From JABWBR01 sp036741235 (GTDB lineage Bacteria > Bacteroidota > Bacteroidia > Chitinophagales > Saprospiraceae): DNA of 30,138 bases. Below are positions 22,075-30,089 of this stretch, one piece after another. The stretch is from contig DAINSQ010000043.1 of assembly GCA_036741235.1 (NCBI GenBank), positions 1 to 30,138 of the forward strand, in the 5' to 3' direction. Position numbers and translations under genes: made by a program. The notes under the pieces are model-generated. The model was not told the DNA's origin and searched no databases. It saw only the letters and a program-made list of their open reading frames with translations. Position 1 is the stretch's first letter. The number at the start of each line of letters is the position of its first letter.

Positions 22075-23760
22075 TTAGCTCAGATAAAATTCGGGCATGC
22101 TGAGCATGACCTGCAGCAGGCTTCTGAGTTTGACTTCCACGGCGTCTGCATAGACGGGATCGTTGGGATTGGCCTCGTAAGCCGCATATTCCGACGTCCA
22201 CACATAATCGGGCAAGCCGGGCAGTAAAACTTCTTTGAGCGCCGCCTTCTGGCTGTCGGTAATAGGTTGCGGGAACAGGAGTTGTGCAAATCCTTCAATT
22301 ACCGCATTGGGTTCGTAGGGATCGGGTAGCAGGGTTATGGCAATCAACGGGTCGATGCGCGCGCGCAACTGGCCTTGGCCTACGCCGTCGCCGGTGAGCA
22401 AATTGGTATATCCCATTCGCGTTTGCAGGGTGGTGGCATTAATCCAGCTTCTATAAAACAGGGGCTCTTGGTAGTATGCCTTCCAACCTGCCACGCTGGG
22501 CGGGTTGAAATACTCCATGTCCATTGGAATAATAGCCTGGAAAATGCGAAAATGCAGGGTATAGCGCTGTGCAAGCGTTGCAGGGAAGGGAACCGCCAGT
22601 TGTTTGAGCGCTGAAATACTGAAATCGAGCGGGTTTTTGATCATGGGGCCCACGTTGAGTATATCGTAGAAGTGGGCGCTGCCCAACAGGGCTTCCAATG
22701 CCGGCTTGATTTCGTAATTGTTATCGATGAGTATTTGCGCCATGGGTTGAATAACATTGGCCTCGGCGTTGTCATCGATCACATAATAAACGAACCAGCG
22801 GTACAATTTGCGGCAGATGAAGCGGGCAACCTCATCTTTTTCAAAAATAATATCAATCAAATGGGCGTATTCCTGGTTGCCCATGTTGCTGATCGTAATA
22901 TTGTCAAAACGATGCGAAAGCTCCTTGACTCCGGTATCGTGCTGCCCTGCCAGGAAAATAGAGGTCACTGCCTGATCGGGGTTAGTGGTATTAAACCCGC
23001 GGTCGCGCCAGCCGGTGAGCACCCTGGCCATTTGTACTACATCCTGTTCGGTATAATTGGTATAATCGCCGGGGCCGACCTGCGGGCCTTTGCCGATTGT
23101 AAACAATTCGAGCAGTTCGCGGGCGTAGTTTTCATTAGGGGCTACGTTTGTATTTTGATTGCCGTTGAGGAAGCGCAACATGGCCGGGTCGATCGTAATT
23201 TGCTTGATCAATTCGCGGAAGTTGCCCCAGGCAAAAGAGCGCAGCAGGCTGATATGTTTGTAATTAAATTTGGGGTCATTGACATTGCTGACGGCAAAAT
23301 GATTATGCCAAAACAAAGTCATTTTTTCGCGCAGGCTGACGCCCTCCGTGCGGAGCAACTCCATGGTCCAGGCGCGAATACTCTGGGCGCGGTAGGGGGT
23401 CAGGTTGACATCGGTAGAGTAGGGGGCGTTGATCCAGGTTTCCCCTACGGGTACATTGGGGTCGTTGGCAAAACTGGGATTGACAGGCGGCGCCGGCTGG
23501 GGGTGGTCGGCAAATAGTTGGGCAAGCGTTGGGTATAACCCCTGGCTGTAGGCTTGTTCTATCTGTGTGCGGCTGGGGCCGAACATACTGCGTCGCAACA
23601 GGTGGGCGGCTTCGTCGTACCCCCAGGGGCCTGCATAGGGTTCCAGGCCGGATGTTAATCCAAGCGAAGGCTTCAACGCCGAAGTGTGCTGCCCCGCTTT
23701 GAGGTTGGCCCTGGAGCCTTTGGCGCCGAACAAAGCGGCTAGCGTAGCTCTTCTGTCCAT
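22075..23760 (-). CDS. DUF1800 domain protein, partner of DUF1501
   Basis: A 561-residue member of DUF1800 (PF08811). Typical segments are AAHLLRRSMFGPSRTQIEQAY near residue 50, REKMTLFWHNHFAVSN near 145, PNENYARELLELFTIG near 208, YTEQDVVQMARVLTGWR, FDNITISNMG, FICRKLYRWFVYYV and PSVAGWKAYYQEPLFY. The function is unknown. The N-terminus MDRRATLAALFG resembles the beginning of a Tat signal but lacks a following hydrophobic stretch, so export by itself is doubtful. There is no T9SS tail. It is the first gene of a two-gene unit with DUF1501. Upstream lies the 8-bp array at 23850; no consensus promoter was found. Confidence 0.9.
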   Translation of the reverse strand: MDRRATLAALFGAKGSRANLKAGQHTSALKPSLGLTSGLEPYAGPWGYDEAAHLLRRSMFGPSRTQIEQAYSQGLYPTLAQLFADHPQPAPPVNPSFANDPNVPVGETWINAPYSTDVNLTPYRAQSIRAWTMELLRTEGVSLREKMTLFWHNHFAVSNVNDPKFNYKHISLLRSFAWGNFRELIKQITIDPAMLRFLNGNQNTNVAPNENYARELLELFTIGKGPQVGPGDYTNYTEQDVVQMARVLTGWRDRGFNTTNPDQAVTSIFLAGQHDTGVKELSHRFDNITISNMGNQEYAHLIDIIFEKDEVARFICRKLYRWFVYYVIDDNAEANVIQPMAQILIDNNYEIKPALEALLGSAHFYDILNVGPMIKNPLDFSISALKQLAVPFPATLAQRYTLHFRIFQAIIPMDMEYFNPPSVAGWKAYYQEPLFYRSWINATTLQTRMGYTNLLTGDGVGQGQLRARIDPLIAITLLPDPYEPNAVIEGFAQLLFPQPITDSQKAALKEVLLPGLPDYVWTSEYAAYEANPNDPVYADAVEVKLRSLLQVMLSMPEFYLS

Positions 23761-23849
23761 ATAATATGAGTTTTAGAGAAAAAATATGATGTATTACGCA
23801 ACCTTTAGACTTTGGGTTTCGTATGAGGTTTAATTGGTTTATTAAAAAA

Positions 23850-23993
23850 GGTGACAAGGTGACAAGGTGACATGGTGACATGGTGACATGGTGACATGGT
23901 GACAAGGTTACAGGGTTACAGGGTTACAGGGTTACAAGGTTACAAGGTTACAAGGTTACATGGTTACATGGTTACATGGTTACATGGTTACAC
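23850..23993. repeat. 18 tandem 8-bp units (GGTGACAA/GGTTACAN)
   Basis: Eighteen uninterrupted 8-base units. In order: GGTGACAA x2, GGTGACAT x4, GGTGACAA x1, GGTTACAG x3, GGTTACAA x3, GGTTACAT x4, GGTTACAC x1. Variants occur in blocks, as expected from repeat slippage. It lies between the divergent DUF1800 gene and the giant adhesin gene. The same GGTGACAA unit returns at 30085, on the far side of the adhesin. Confidence 0.97.
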
Positions 23994-24014
23994 CAATTAT
24001 TTCGGAACCTATTT

Positions 24015-24044
24015 TTGTTGTTAAATAAAAAATGTGTTTATTTG
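24015..24044 (+). promoter_or_regulatory. Candidate promoter of the SprB-repeat adhesin gene
   Basis: TTG at 24015-24017, a 19-base spacer and TTTATTTG (one mismatch to TAnnTTTG) at 24037-24044. It would give a leader of about 210 bases before the chosen ATG, in which further structure is visible. Confidence 0.45.
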
Positions 24045-24073
24045 CATCATCGTAGGTAAATTAAGCCTGCTAT

Positions 24074-24196
24074 AAGAGAACTTTTTCAGCCCCACCGTTC
24101 TCCGTGTGAGAGCACTTGTGTTCTCTTCTTTTTTACCCTTCATTCGTATCAGGACATCCTCCGGCAAAGCGGGAGGCAAGCCACACTTTTCCGGAG
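24074..24196 (+). promoter_or_regulatory. Structured leader with terminator-like hairpin upstream of the adhesin
   Basis: AAGAGAAC (24074-24081) is the exact inverse of GTTCTCTT (24120-24127), which is followed by C and six T. Inside this span, GTTCTC (24097-24102) can pair instead with GAGAAC upstream or GAGAGC (24108-24113) downstream, and 24108-24115 can pair with 24120-24127 around a TTGT loop. Further on, CCTCC (24158-24162) can pair with GGAGG (24172-24176), while CTCCGG (24159-24164) can pair with CCGGAG (24191-24196). Mutually exclusive pairings next to a T-run resemble a transcription attenuator or riboswitch. No known class was recognised. Confidence 0.35.
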
Positions 24197-24263
24197 TATT
24201 TAGCAATCGCGCCATGTGAGAGGCGCAAAGAATTTTTTTTGTACAACAAATTATACATCCATC

Positions 24264-27200
24264 ATGTGTAAAACTCTACACTTGACAGTTGCCGCCTTTA
24301 AACGGGCTGGACGGCTATTGTCTTTCATCATCCCTATGCTGCTTGCTGTGCAAAGTTATGCCATGCTGAGTGTGTCTTTCAGTGTGACGCAACCAGTTTG
24401 TTACGGCCTGCCGAACGGCAGCGTTACCGCTACGGCCAGTGGAGGCGTGGCGCCCTATGTATATGTTTGGAATACCGGCGTGGTGGGACCCACCCTGTCG
24501 GGCATTACTGCCGGCACGTATAGCGTGACGGTTACCGATGCTACCAGCGCTTCGATTGTCCAGAGCGTGGTGGTCAATCAGCCGCCTTTGGTGGTTATCG
24601 ATTTTGTTGTGAATCAGTGTACCTTCCCATTTACGCTTACGGCTGTGGGCGGAGGAGGCGTGCCGCCCTACGGTTATTACTGGAACACGGGGCAAACGAC
24701 GCCTACCCTCACCAATATTCCCAACGGGACGTATTGCGTTACGGTGACCGATAACCAAAACTGCGGCGCCGTTGAATGTATCACGCTGACGTATACGCCG
24801 TTTAACCTTAATGTTTCGGCTACCGGCATTACTTGTCCGGGAGTGAATAACGGAACGGTTTCTGCTACTGCTACCGGCGGTGTGCCCCCTTATTCTTACT
24901 TGTGGAGCAACGGCGCTACCACCGCAACGCAAAACAACCTGGCCCCGGGAACCTACACGGTGACTGTCACCGATACCCAGGGTTGTACGCGAACGGCCTC
25001 GGCGACTGTGGCCAATAAACCGCCTATTGTGATTAACGTAGCTGCGACTCAACCTACCTGTACAGGGTATACCAACGGCAGCCTCAGCGCTACGGTCACA
25101 GGCGGCACCGGCCCCTATACCTACCTTTGGAGCACTGGCCAAACCACGGCTACAATCAACAACCTGCCTGCAGGCGTTTATACGCTGGTGGTCACCGATG
25201 CAAATGGTTGTACCAAATCGACGGCGATAAGCCTGCAACCTTATTCTAATCTCACCGTAGGCGCCCTGGGTACGCCCGAATCTTGCCCCGGCTATAACAA
25301 CGGTTTTCTTACTGCATCTGCCAGCAATGGTATACAGCCATACACCTATTTGTGGAGTAATGGCAGCACTTTGCAAAACCAGATGAACATAGCGCCGGGT
25401 ACTTATACAGTAACCGTGACCGATGCAGTGGGTTGCTCCGGAACGGCTACAGCTACCGTAGCGCCGGCGCCGGCGTTCCAAATCAGTGTAACGAGAACAA
25501 ATGTCACTACCTGCGGCGCTTCCAACGGCACCGCTACTGCCAATATCATCAGCGGTGTAGGGCCGTTTACCTATGCCTGGAGCAATGGCGGCAATACGGC
25601 TACTATTACCGGACTCGTAGCCGGCACTTACAGCGTTACAGTCACCAACGGCGCCGGATGCCCGGCTACGGGTTCGGTGACCGTCACCGCTCCACCGCCC
25701 GTTTTTGTGACTATTAACGCTACGCCGCTGGTTTGTGTGGGCGCCGCCACAGGCACTGCAACAGCCGTAGTGACGGGGGGCACAGCGCCGTTTTCATTCC
25801 TTTGGAATACTGGCGCTACCACGCAAACAATCACCGGCCTGGCGCCGGGGGTATATTCCGTAACCGTAACGGATGCCGTAGGTTGCCAGGATGACGCCAC
25901 TACGGTTATCGCCGCTGCTCCAGCCGTTATTGTCAATATTGCAGGCACCAGCATTGTATGCGGCCCGGGCAATACTGGTTCTGCATCTGCCCTGGTGAAT
26001 GGCGGCACACCGCCGTTTACCTATTTGTGGAGCACCGGCGCTACTACGGTTGGCGTAACCGGACTTGTAGAAGGTACTTATTCGGTGACCGTCACCGACG
26101 CTAACGGCTGTTCCGGCCAGGACGACTTTTTTATCGATGTGGTCGATAACCTCGCTGTTAATATCATTAAGCAAAATGTATTATGTTTTGGCGGTAATAC
26201 TGGATCAGCCGTGGCATCCGGTTCGGGAGGCACAGCGCCATATTCTTTTGTATGGAGTACAGGCTCTACCAATGCGGCTATCAGCAATCTTACAATTGGA
26301 ACTTATTCCGTGACCGTCACTGATGCCAATGGCTGTACGGCTACCAGCACAACGACGATCACGCAGCCGCCGGTACTAAACGTTACGCTCAACGCCACTG
26401 CACTGGTTTGCCCCGGGGCCAATAACGGCTCTGCAACGGCTACGGCGACAGGCGGTACGCAGCCTTATTCATATGCCTGGAGCAACGGCGGCAGCGGCAG
26501 TTCTGCAAACAACCTTGGTGCGGGCGTCGTTACTGTGACCGTCACCGACGCCAACGGCTGTACCAAAACCGCCAGCGCAACGATTAATCAAGCGCCCCCG
26601 GTTGAAGTAGAAATCGAAACCAATTCGGTATTCTGCGGACCGGAAGATAGCGGTGAGGCTACTGTAGTCGTCAACAGCGGCGTCCCCCCCTTCAGCTACA
26701 CCTGGAGCAATGGCAGCACGGCAGAATCGATTGAAAATGTGGGTGATGGAACTTACAGTGTCACTGTTGTTGACGCCAACGGCTGTTCGGATGTTGCAGA
26801 AGTGGATATTAATATTGTTAGCGATTTTTCACTCAGCGTTATTCCACGCAATCTGCTCTGCAACGGCGATAATTCAGGCGGAATTCTCATCATTCCCGCA
26901 GGCGGTACGCCGCCATATTCCTTCCAGTGGAGTACCGGCTTTACCGGCAACGAGTTATCGGATATTCCCGCTGGTACCTATAGCGTTACTGTTACGGAAA
27001 CCAACGGATGTACGCTTACAGAAACTATCACCATTACCCAGCCTCCTGTGTTGATGGCCTCAGCCAACGGCGTTAACGTCAATTGCTTTGGCGGAAGCAA
27101 CGGTATGGCCACTGTAATGGGTTTTGGCGGCACCCCGCCTTATAGCGTGATGTGGAGCAACGGCCAAACAACTGCTACGGCTACCAACCTGTCGGTAGGC

Positions 27201-30089
27201 ACTTACTCCGTTACCCTCACCGATGCCAATTTCTGTACCGCAACTACCAGTGTGACTATCACTCAACCGCCAACGCTGAATATCACAGTAACAACTTCCA
27301 CTATCGATTGTTTCGGCGCAAGTTCGGGCTCGGCAACTACGATCGTAACCGGTGGTACCCCGCCCTATAGCTACTTGTGGAGCAATGGCGCCACTACGGC
27401 AAACGTAAGCGGATTGCCCGCCGGCACATACGGAGTCACGGTTACCGACGCATTGGGTTGTTCCAATAGTACCCAGACCGTGACCGTATCGCAACTGCCT
27501 CAATTGCAAATTACCTTTAATGTAACTGATATTATTTGCGTAAATACGCCAATCGGCGCTATTAGCGCAACTGTAACCGGCGGAACAGGGCCTTACAGCT
27601 TCTTGTGGAGCAACGGCTCAACCAGCAGCACTATTAACAATCTGGCGGCGGGCACATACGGACTTACCGTTACGGATATCAACGGCTGTACGACCAGCGG
27701 CTCCGAAACGGTTGTTCAATCGCCCAGCCTTATGGTTACTATCGCCGATGTAGATATTAGTTGCTTTGGTTTTAACAATGGTTCTGCCACTGCCAACGTA
27801 GTGGGCGGCACCCCGCCGTTTACTTTTACCTGGAGCAACAGCGCAACCACTGCTTCCATCAACAACCTGACGCCGGGAACCTACTCGGTGACTGTCAACG
27901 ATGCCGCCGGTTGTTCGGGTACGGCAACCACTACCATTACGCAACCCACGCAGATTACCCTAACGACTACTGATACTGATGTAGCCTGCTTCGGCGGCGC
28001 TACGGGTACGGCCGGATGTACGGCCAGCGGCGGCACGCCGCCTTATTCGTTCACATGGAGCAACGGCGCCTTGCTGCCCAATATCGGCGGCCTTCCTGCG
28101 GGCAACTATACCGTAACCGCAACGGATGCCAATGGTTGTACGCAAACTGCTACCGTGACGATTACTCAGCCGCCTGCCCTGCAAATTACGACTACTCCGC
28201 TGGGCAGCACCTGCCAGGGTAGCTCAACAGGTTCCGCTTCCGTTAGTGCCAGCGGCGGTACGCCGCCGTATTCCATTAACTGGAGCAACGGTCAAACCAC
28301 AACTACGGCAACAGGATTGAGCAGCGGGCCTCATTCCGTGACGGTGACCGACGCTAATGGTTGTTCTTCTACCTCAACGGTCAATGTGTCGGCATTTGCC
28401 AATCCCGGTTGTACGATTGCTATTACCCAGCCCATCACCGATTATGTTAACGGCAACGGCCAGGCCACCTGTACGGCCAGCGGCGGCACGCCGCCCTATT
28501 CGTTTGCCTGGAGCAACGGCCAGAACACGCCTGTAGCTATCAACCTCAATTCGGGTACCTATACCGTAACCGTTACTGACGGCAATGGCTGTACTTCTAC
28601 CTGCTCTGTCACTTTCGGCCTGCCGGCGCTTGTTGGCGATTTTGTTTGGCTCGATATCGACCGCGATGGTATCCAGGATCCCGGAGAAGTCGGCATTCCC
28701 AATGTGACGGTGATCATATCGGGTACGGCTGAAAGTACGCCGTATGCCGATACGACGACCACCAACAGCAGCGGCTTGTATTACTTCCAGGTGCCGCCGG
28801 GGACATACAAGATTACGTTCATCACACCGGGTTCCACCTTTACGCCCTCACCGCAAAATACCGGTAGTAACGATGCTTTGGACAGCGACGGCGATCTGGT
28901 GATGCTGATGACCGACTTGTTTACGATCTCGGCAGGTGAAACCAATCTCACCTTCGACCAGGGCTTTTATCCGCCTTGCGTTAACGTTACAGACCCCGGC
29001 ATCATCGGCTATGATCAGGTATTGTGCGGCCCAGGTAATATTCCCGATCCTATTATCAGTGTGGAAGACCCCTCTGGCGGCTACGGCAACCTGGAATACC
29101 TCTGGATGATGAGTACCCAGCCCGGGCCTTTCAACGCCTCTACCTGGACGCCCATACCCAACTCAAATACGCCGTTCCTGATTTTGGGGCCAGTATATCA
29201 GACGACTTATTACACGCGTTGTGTGCGCCGCGATAGTTGTTCAACCTATATTGAACCCAGCCCGGTTGCTATTATCGTTGATGACGTAGCCGTGGCCAAT
29301 ATCACCGGCAATTCGTTTGCCTGCACCAACCAGCCTGTCAACTTCAGCGTAAGCGGCAATACGCCCAACCCGCAAGTGCAGTGGACCTTAGGCCCCGGTA
29401 TGGTAGCCCAAACGCCGCTCAACCAGGCTAATATTACGGTACAGTTTTCCTCTTTCGGTACCTTTACGCTATTTGCGTCTGTTACGGAAAACGGTTGTAC
29501 CGCCACGAATTTCAAAACGGTGACTGTTAACAACTGCTTTAACTCGTTGAGCATTGACGTCAACGTCATGAATCAGCAACAGCGCACGGTAAGCGTACAC
29601 TGGGCAGTACCGGAATTAACCGATATGGTGCATTATATCGTTGAGCGCTCTGCCGACGGCATTGACTTCGACCCGATTGCAGATGTTGCCGATCCGGCAG
29701 GAACTTCCGGTATGATGAATCACTTCGAATACCTCGACGTCGCCCACAAACTCGGCAGAACCTACTATCGCGTGAGGGCCGAGCGCAGCGTCGGCGAACC
29801 GATTCACTCCAATATCGCATCGGCAGTGATCTACGGCAACTCTGAACTGGCGTTGTATTACCCCAACCCGGTTGACAATGAGCTCACAATCGAGTTGTTT
29901 GAAACTTTCAACGAGGACGTTTTCGTTGAGTTGTCTAACGCGCAAGGCGCCATACTGCACAGGGCTAAATCGCCGGCTAATGCGGAGCGATTAACGCTCA
30001 ATTTTGCCGATTATCCCGCCGGCGCTTATTTTGTGCGCCTGAAGTACGGCAAAACAGATGTGAAGACGTTTAAGATATTGAAGAGGTGA
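24264..30089 (+). CDS. Giant SprB-repeat surface adhesin-like protein with SdrD_B and T9SS domains
   Basis: The 1941-residue protein starts at ATG 24264, giving a signal-like stretch (AGRLLSFIIPMLLAVQSYAM). An upstream GTG frame at 24216 was rejected as it adds a non-signal extension. Nineteen SprB repeats follow (about residues 35-1450), each about 75 residues with GGTPPYSYLWSNG, GTYSVTVTDANGC and usually two cysteines. Then come an SdrD_B-like domain (VGDFVWLDIDRDGIQDPGE, about 1455-1575) with an acidic, likely calcium-binding loop, Ig/PKD-like segments, an FnIII-like module (WAVPELTDMVHYIVERSADG) and a type A T9SS domain (LYYPNPVDNELTIELF ... YPAGAYFVRLKYG). SprB of Flavobacterium johnsoniae is a mobile gliding adhesin; this protein shares the repeat but is much shorter, so a role in adhesion or gliding is inference. 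Confidence 0.92.
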   Translation: MCKTLHLTVAAFKRAGRLLSFIIPMLLAVQSYAMLSVSFSVTQPVCYGLPNGSVTATASGGVAPYVYVWNTGVVGPTLSGITAGTYSVTVTDATSASIVQSVVVNQPPLVVIDFVVNQCTFPFTLTAVGGGGVPPYGYYWNTGQTTPTLTNIPNGTYCVTVTDNQNCGAVECITLTYTPFNLNVSATGITCPGVNNGTVSATATGGVPPYSYLWSNGATTATQNNLAPGTYTVTVTDTQGCTRTASATVANKPPIVINVAATQPTCTGYTNGSLSATVTGGTGPYTYLWSTGQTTATINNLPAGVYTLVVTDANGCTKSTAISLQPYSNLTVGALGTPESCPGYNNGFLTASASNGIQPYTYLWSNGSTLQNQMNIAPGTYTVTVTDAVGCSGTATATVAPAPAFQISVTRTNVTTCGASNGTATANIISGVGPFTYAWSNGGNTATITGLVAGTYSVTVTNGAGCPATGSVTVTAPPPVFVTINATPLVCVGAATGTATAVVTGGTAPFSFLWNTGATTQTITGLAPGVYSVTVTDAVGCQDDATTVIAAAPAVIVNIAGTSIVCGPGNTGSASALVNGGTPPFTYLWSTGATTVGVTGLVEGTYSVTVTDANGCSGQDDFFIDVVDNLAVNIIKQNVLCFGGNTGSAVASGSGGTAPYSFVWSTGSTNAAISNLTIGTYSVTVTDANGCTATSTTTITQPPVLNVTLNATALVCPGANNGSATATATGGTQPYSYAWSNGGSGSSANNLGAGVVTVTVTDANGCTKTASATINQAPPVEVEIETNSVFCGPEDSGEATVVVNSGVPPFSYTWSNGSTAESIENVGDGTYSVTVVDANGCSDVAEVDINIVSDFSLSVIPRNLLCNGDNSGGILIIPAGGTPPYSFQWSTGFTGNELSDIPAGTYSVTVTETNGCTLTETITITQPPVLMASANGVNVNCFGGSNGMATVMGFGGTPPYSVMWSNGQTTATATNLSVGTYSVTLTDANFCTATTSVTITQPPTLNITVTTSTIDCFGASSGSATTIVTGGTPPYSYLWSNGATTANVSGLPAGTYGVTVTDALGCSNSTQTVTVSQLPQLQITFNVTDIICVNTPIGAISATVTGGTGPYSFLWSNGSTSSTINNLAAGTYGLTVTDINGCTTSGSETVVQSPSLMVTIADVDISCFGFNNGSATANVVGGTPPFTFTWSNSATTASINNLTPGTYSVTVNDAAGCSGTATTTITQPTQITLTTTDTDVACFGGATGTAGCTASGGTPPYSFTWSNGALLPNIGGLPAGNYTVTATDANGCTQTATVTITQPPALQITTTPLGSTCQGSSTGSASVSASGGTPPYSINWSNGQTTTTATGLSSGPHSVTVTDANGCSSTSTVNVSAFANPGCTIAITQPITDYVNGNGQATCTASGGTPPYSFAWSNGQNTPVAINLNSGTYTVTVTDGNGCTSTCSVTFGLPALVGDFVWLDIDRDGIQDPGEVGIPNVTVIISGTAESTPYADTTTTNSSGLYYFQVPPGTYKITFITPGSTFTPSPQNTGSNDALDSDGDLVMLMTDLFTISAGETNLTFDQGFYPPCVNVTDPGIIGYDQVLCGPGNIPDPIISVEDPSGGYGNLEYLWMMSTQPGPFNASTWTPIPNSNTPFLILGPVYQTTYYTRCVRRDSCSTYIEPSPVAIIVDDVAVANITGNSFACTNQPVNFSVSGNTPNPQVQWTLGPGMVAQTPLNQANITVQFSSFGTFTLFASVTENGCTATNFKTVTVNNCFNSLSIDVNVMNQQQRTVSVHWAVPELTDMVHYIVERSADGIDFDPIADVADPAGTSGMMNHFEYLDVAHKLGRTYYRVRAERSVGEPIHSNIASAVIYGNSELALYYPNPVDNELTIELFETFNEDVFVELSNAQGAILHRAKSPANAERLTLNFADYPAGAYFVRLKYGKTDVKTFKILKR
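24366..28617 (+). repeat. Array of 19 SprB repeats within the adhesin gene
   Basis: Nineteen coding units averaging about 224 bases. Each encodes an opening Cys-x-G-x3-G/T segment, GG-x-x-P-Y/F, an aromatic-x-W-S-N/T-G turn, an N-N-L or similar turn, and G-T-Y-S-V-T-V-T-D-A-N-G-C. Units differ enough in sequence that the array is not a recent expansion, although GGTPPYS is nearly fixed in units 12-19. The array is in frame throughout. Confidence 0.9.

Noticed and set aside
23303..23905. 200-residue minus-strand frame beginning in the 8-bp array
   Set aside because: Its N-terminus is translated repeat and the rest is a shifted reading of the DUF1800 gene.
23850..23993. CRISPR array
   Set aside because: Units of eight bases are contiguous, with no spacers and no cas genes nearby.
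23761..24045. Consensus promoter for the DUF1800-DUF1501 operon
   Set aside because: No minus-strand TAnnTTTG (plus-strand CAAAnnTA) was found between the start codon and the adhesin promoter.
24150..24200. c-di-GMP-I (GEMM) riboswitch
   Set aside because: Isolated GCAAA and GGCAAGCC strings are present, but the two-helix architecture and conserved tetraloop-receptor order could not be fitted.
24021..24215. 64-residue minus-strand frame starting MARLLNTPEK
   Set aside because: It is opposite the adhesin leader, resembles no known family and lacks a promoter. Its sequence is better explained by the paired elements in the leader, though a small protein cannot be fully excluded.
24216..24263. 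Upstream GTG start of the adhesin
   Set aside because: It would put 16 residues without signal-peptide character before the start and lies within the structured leader; the ATG at 24264 gives a better signal sequence.
24315..25481. 388-residue minus-strand frame opposite the SprB repeats
   Set aside because: Long only because the repeated GC-rich codons of the adhesin leave this reverse frame free of stops; its sequence is a low-complexity Arg/Gly/Ser/His mix.
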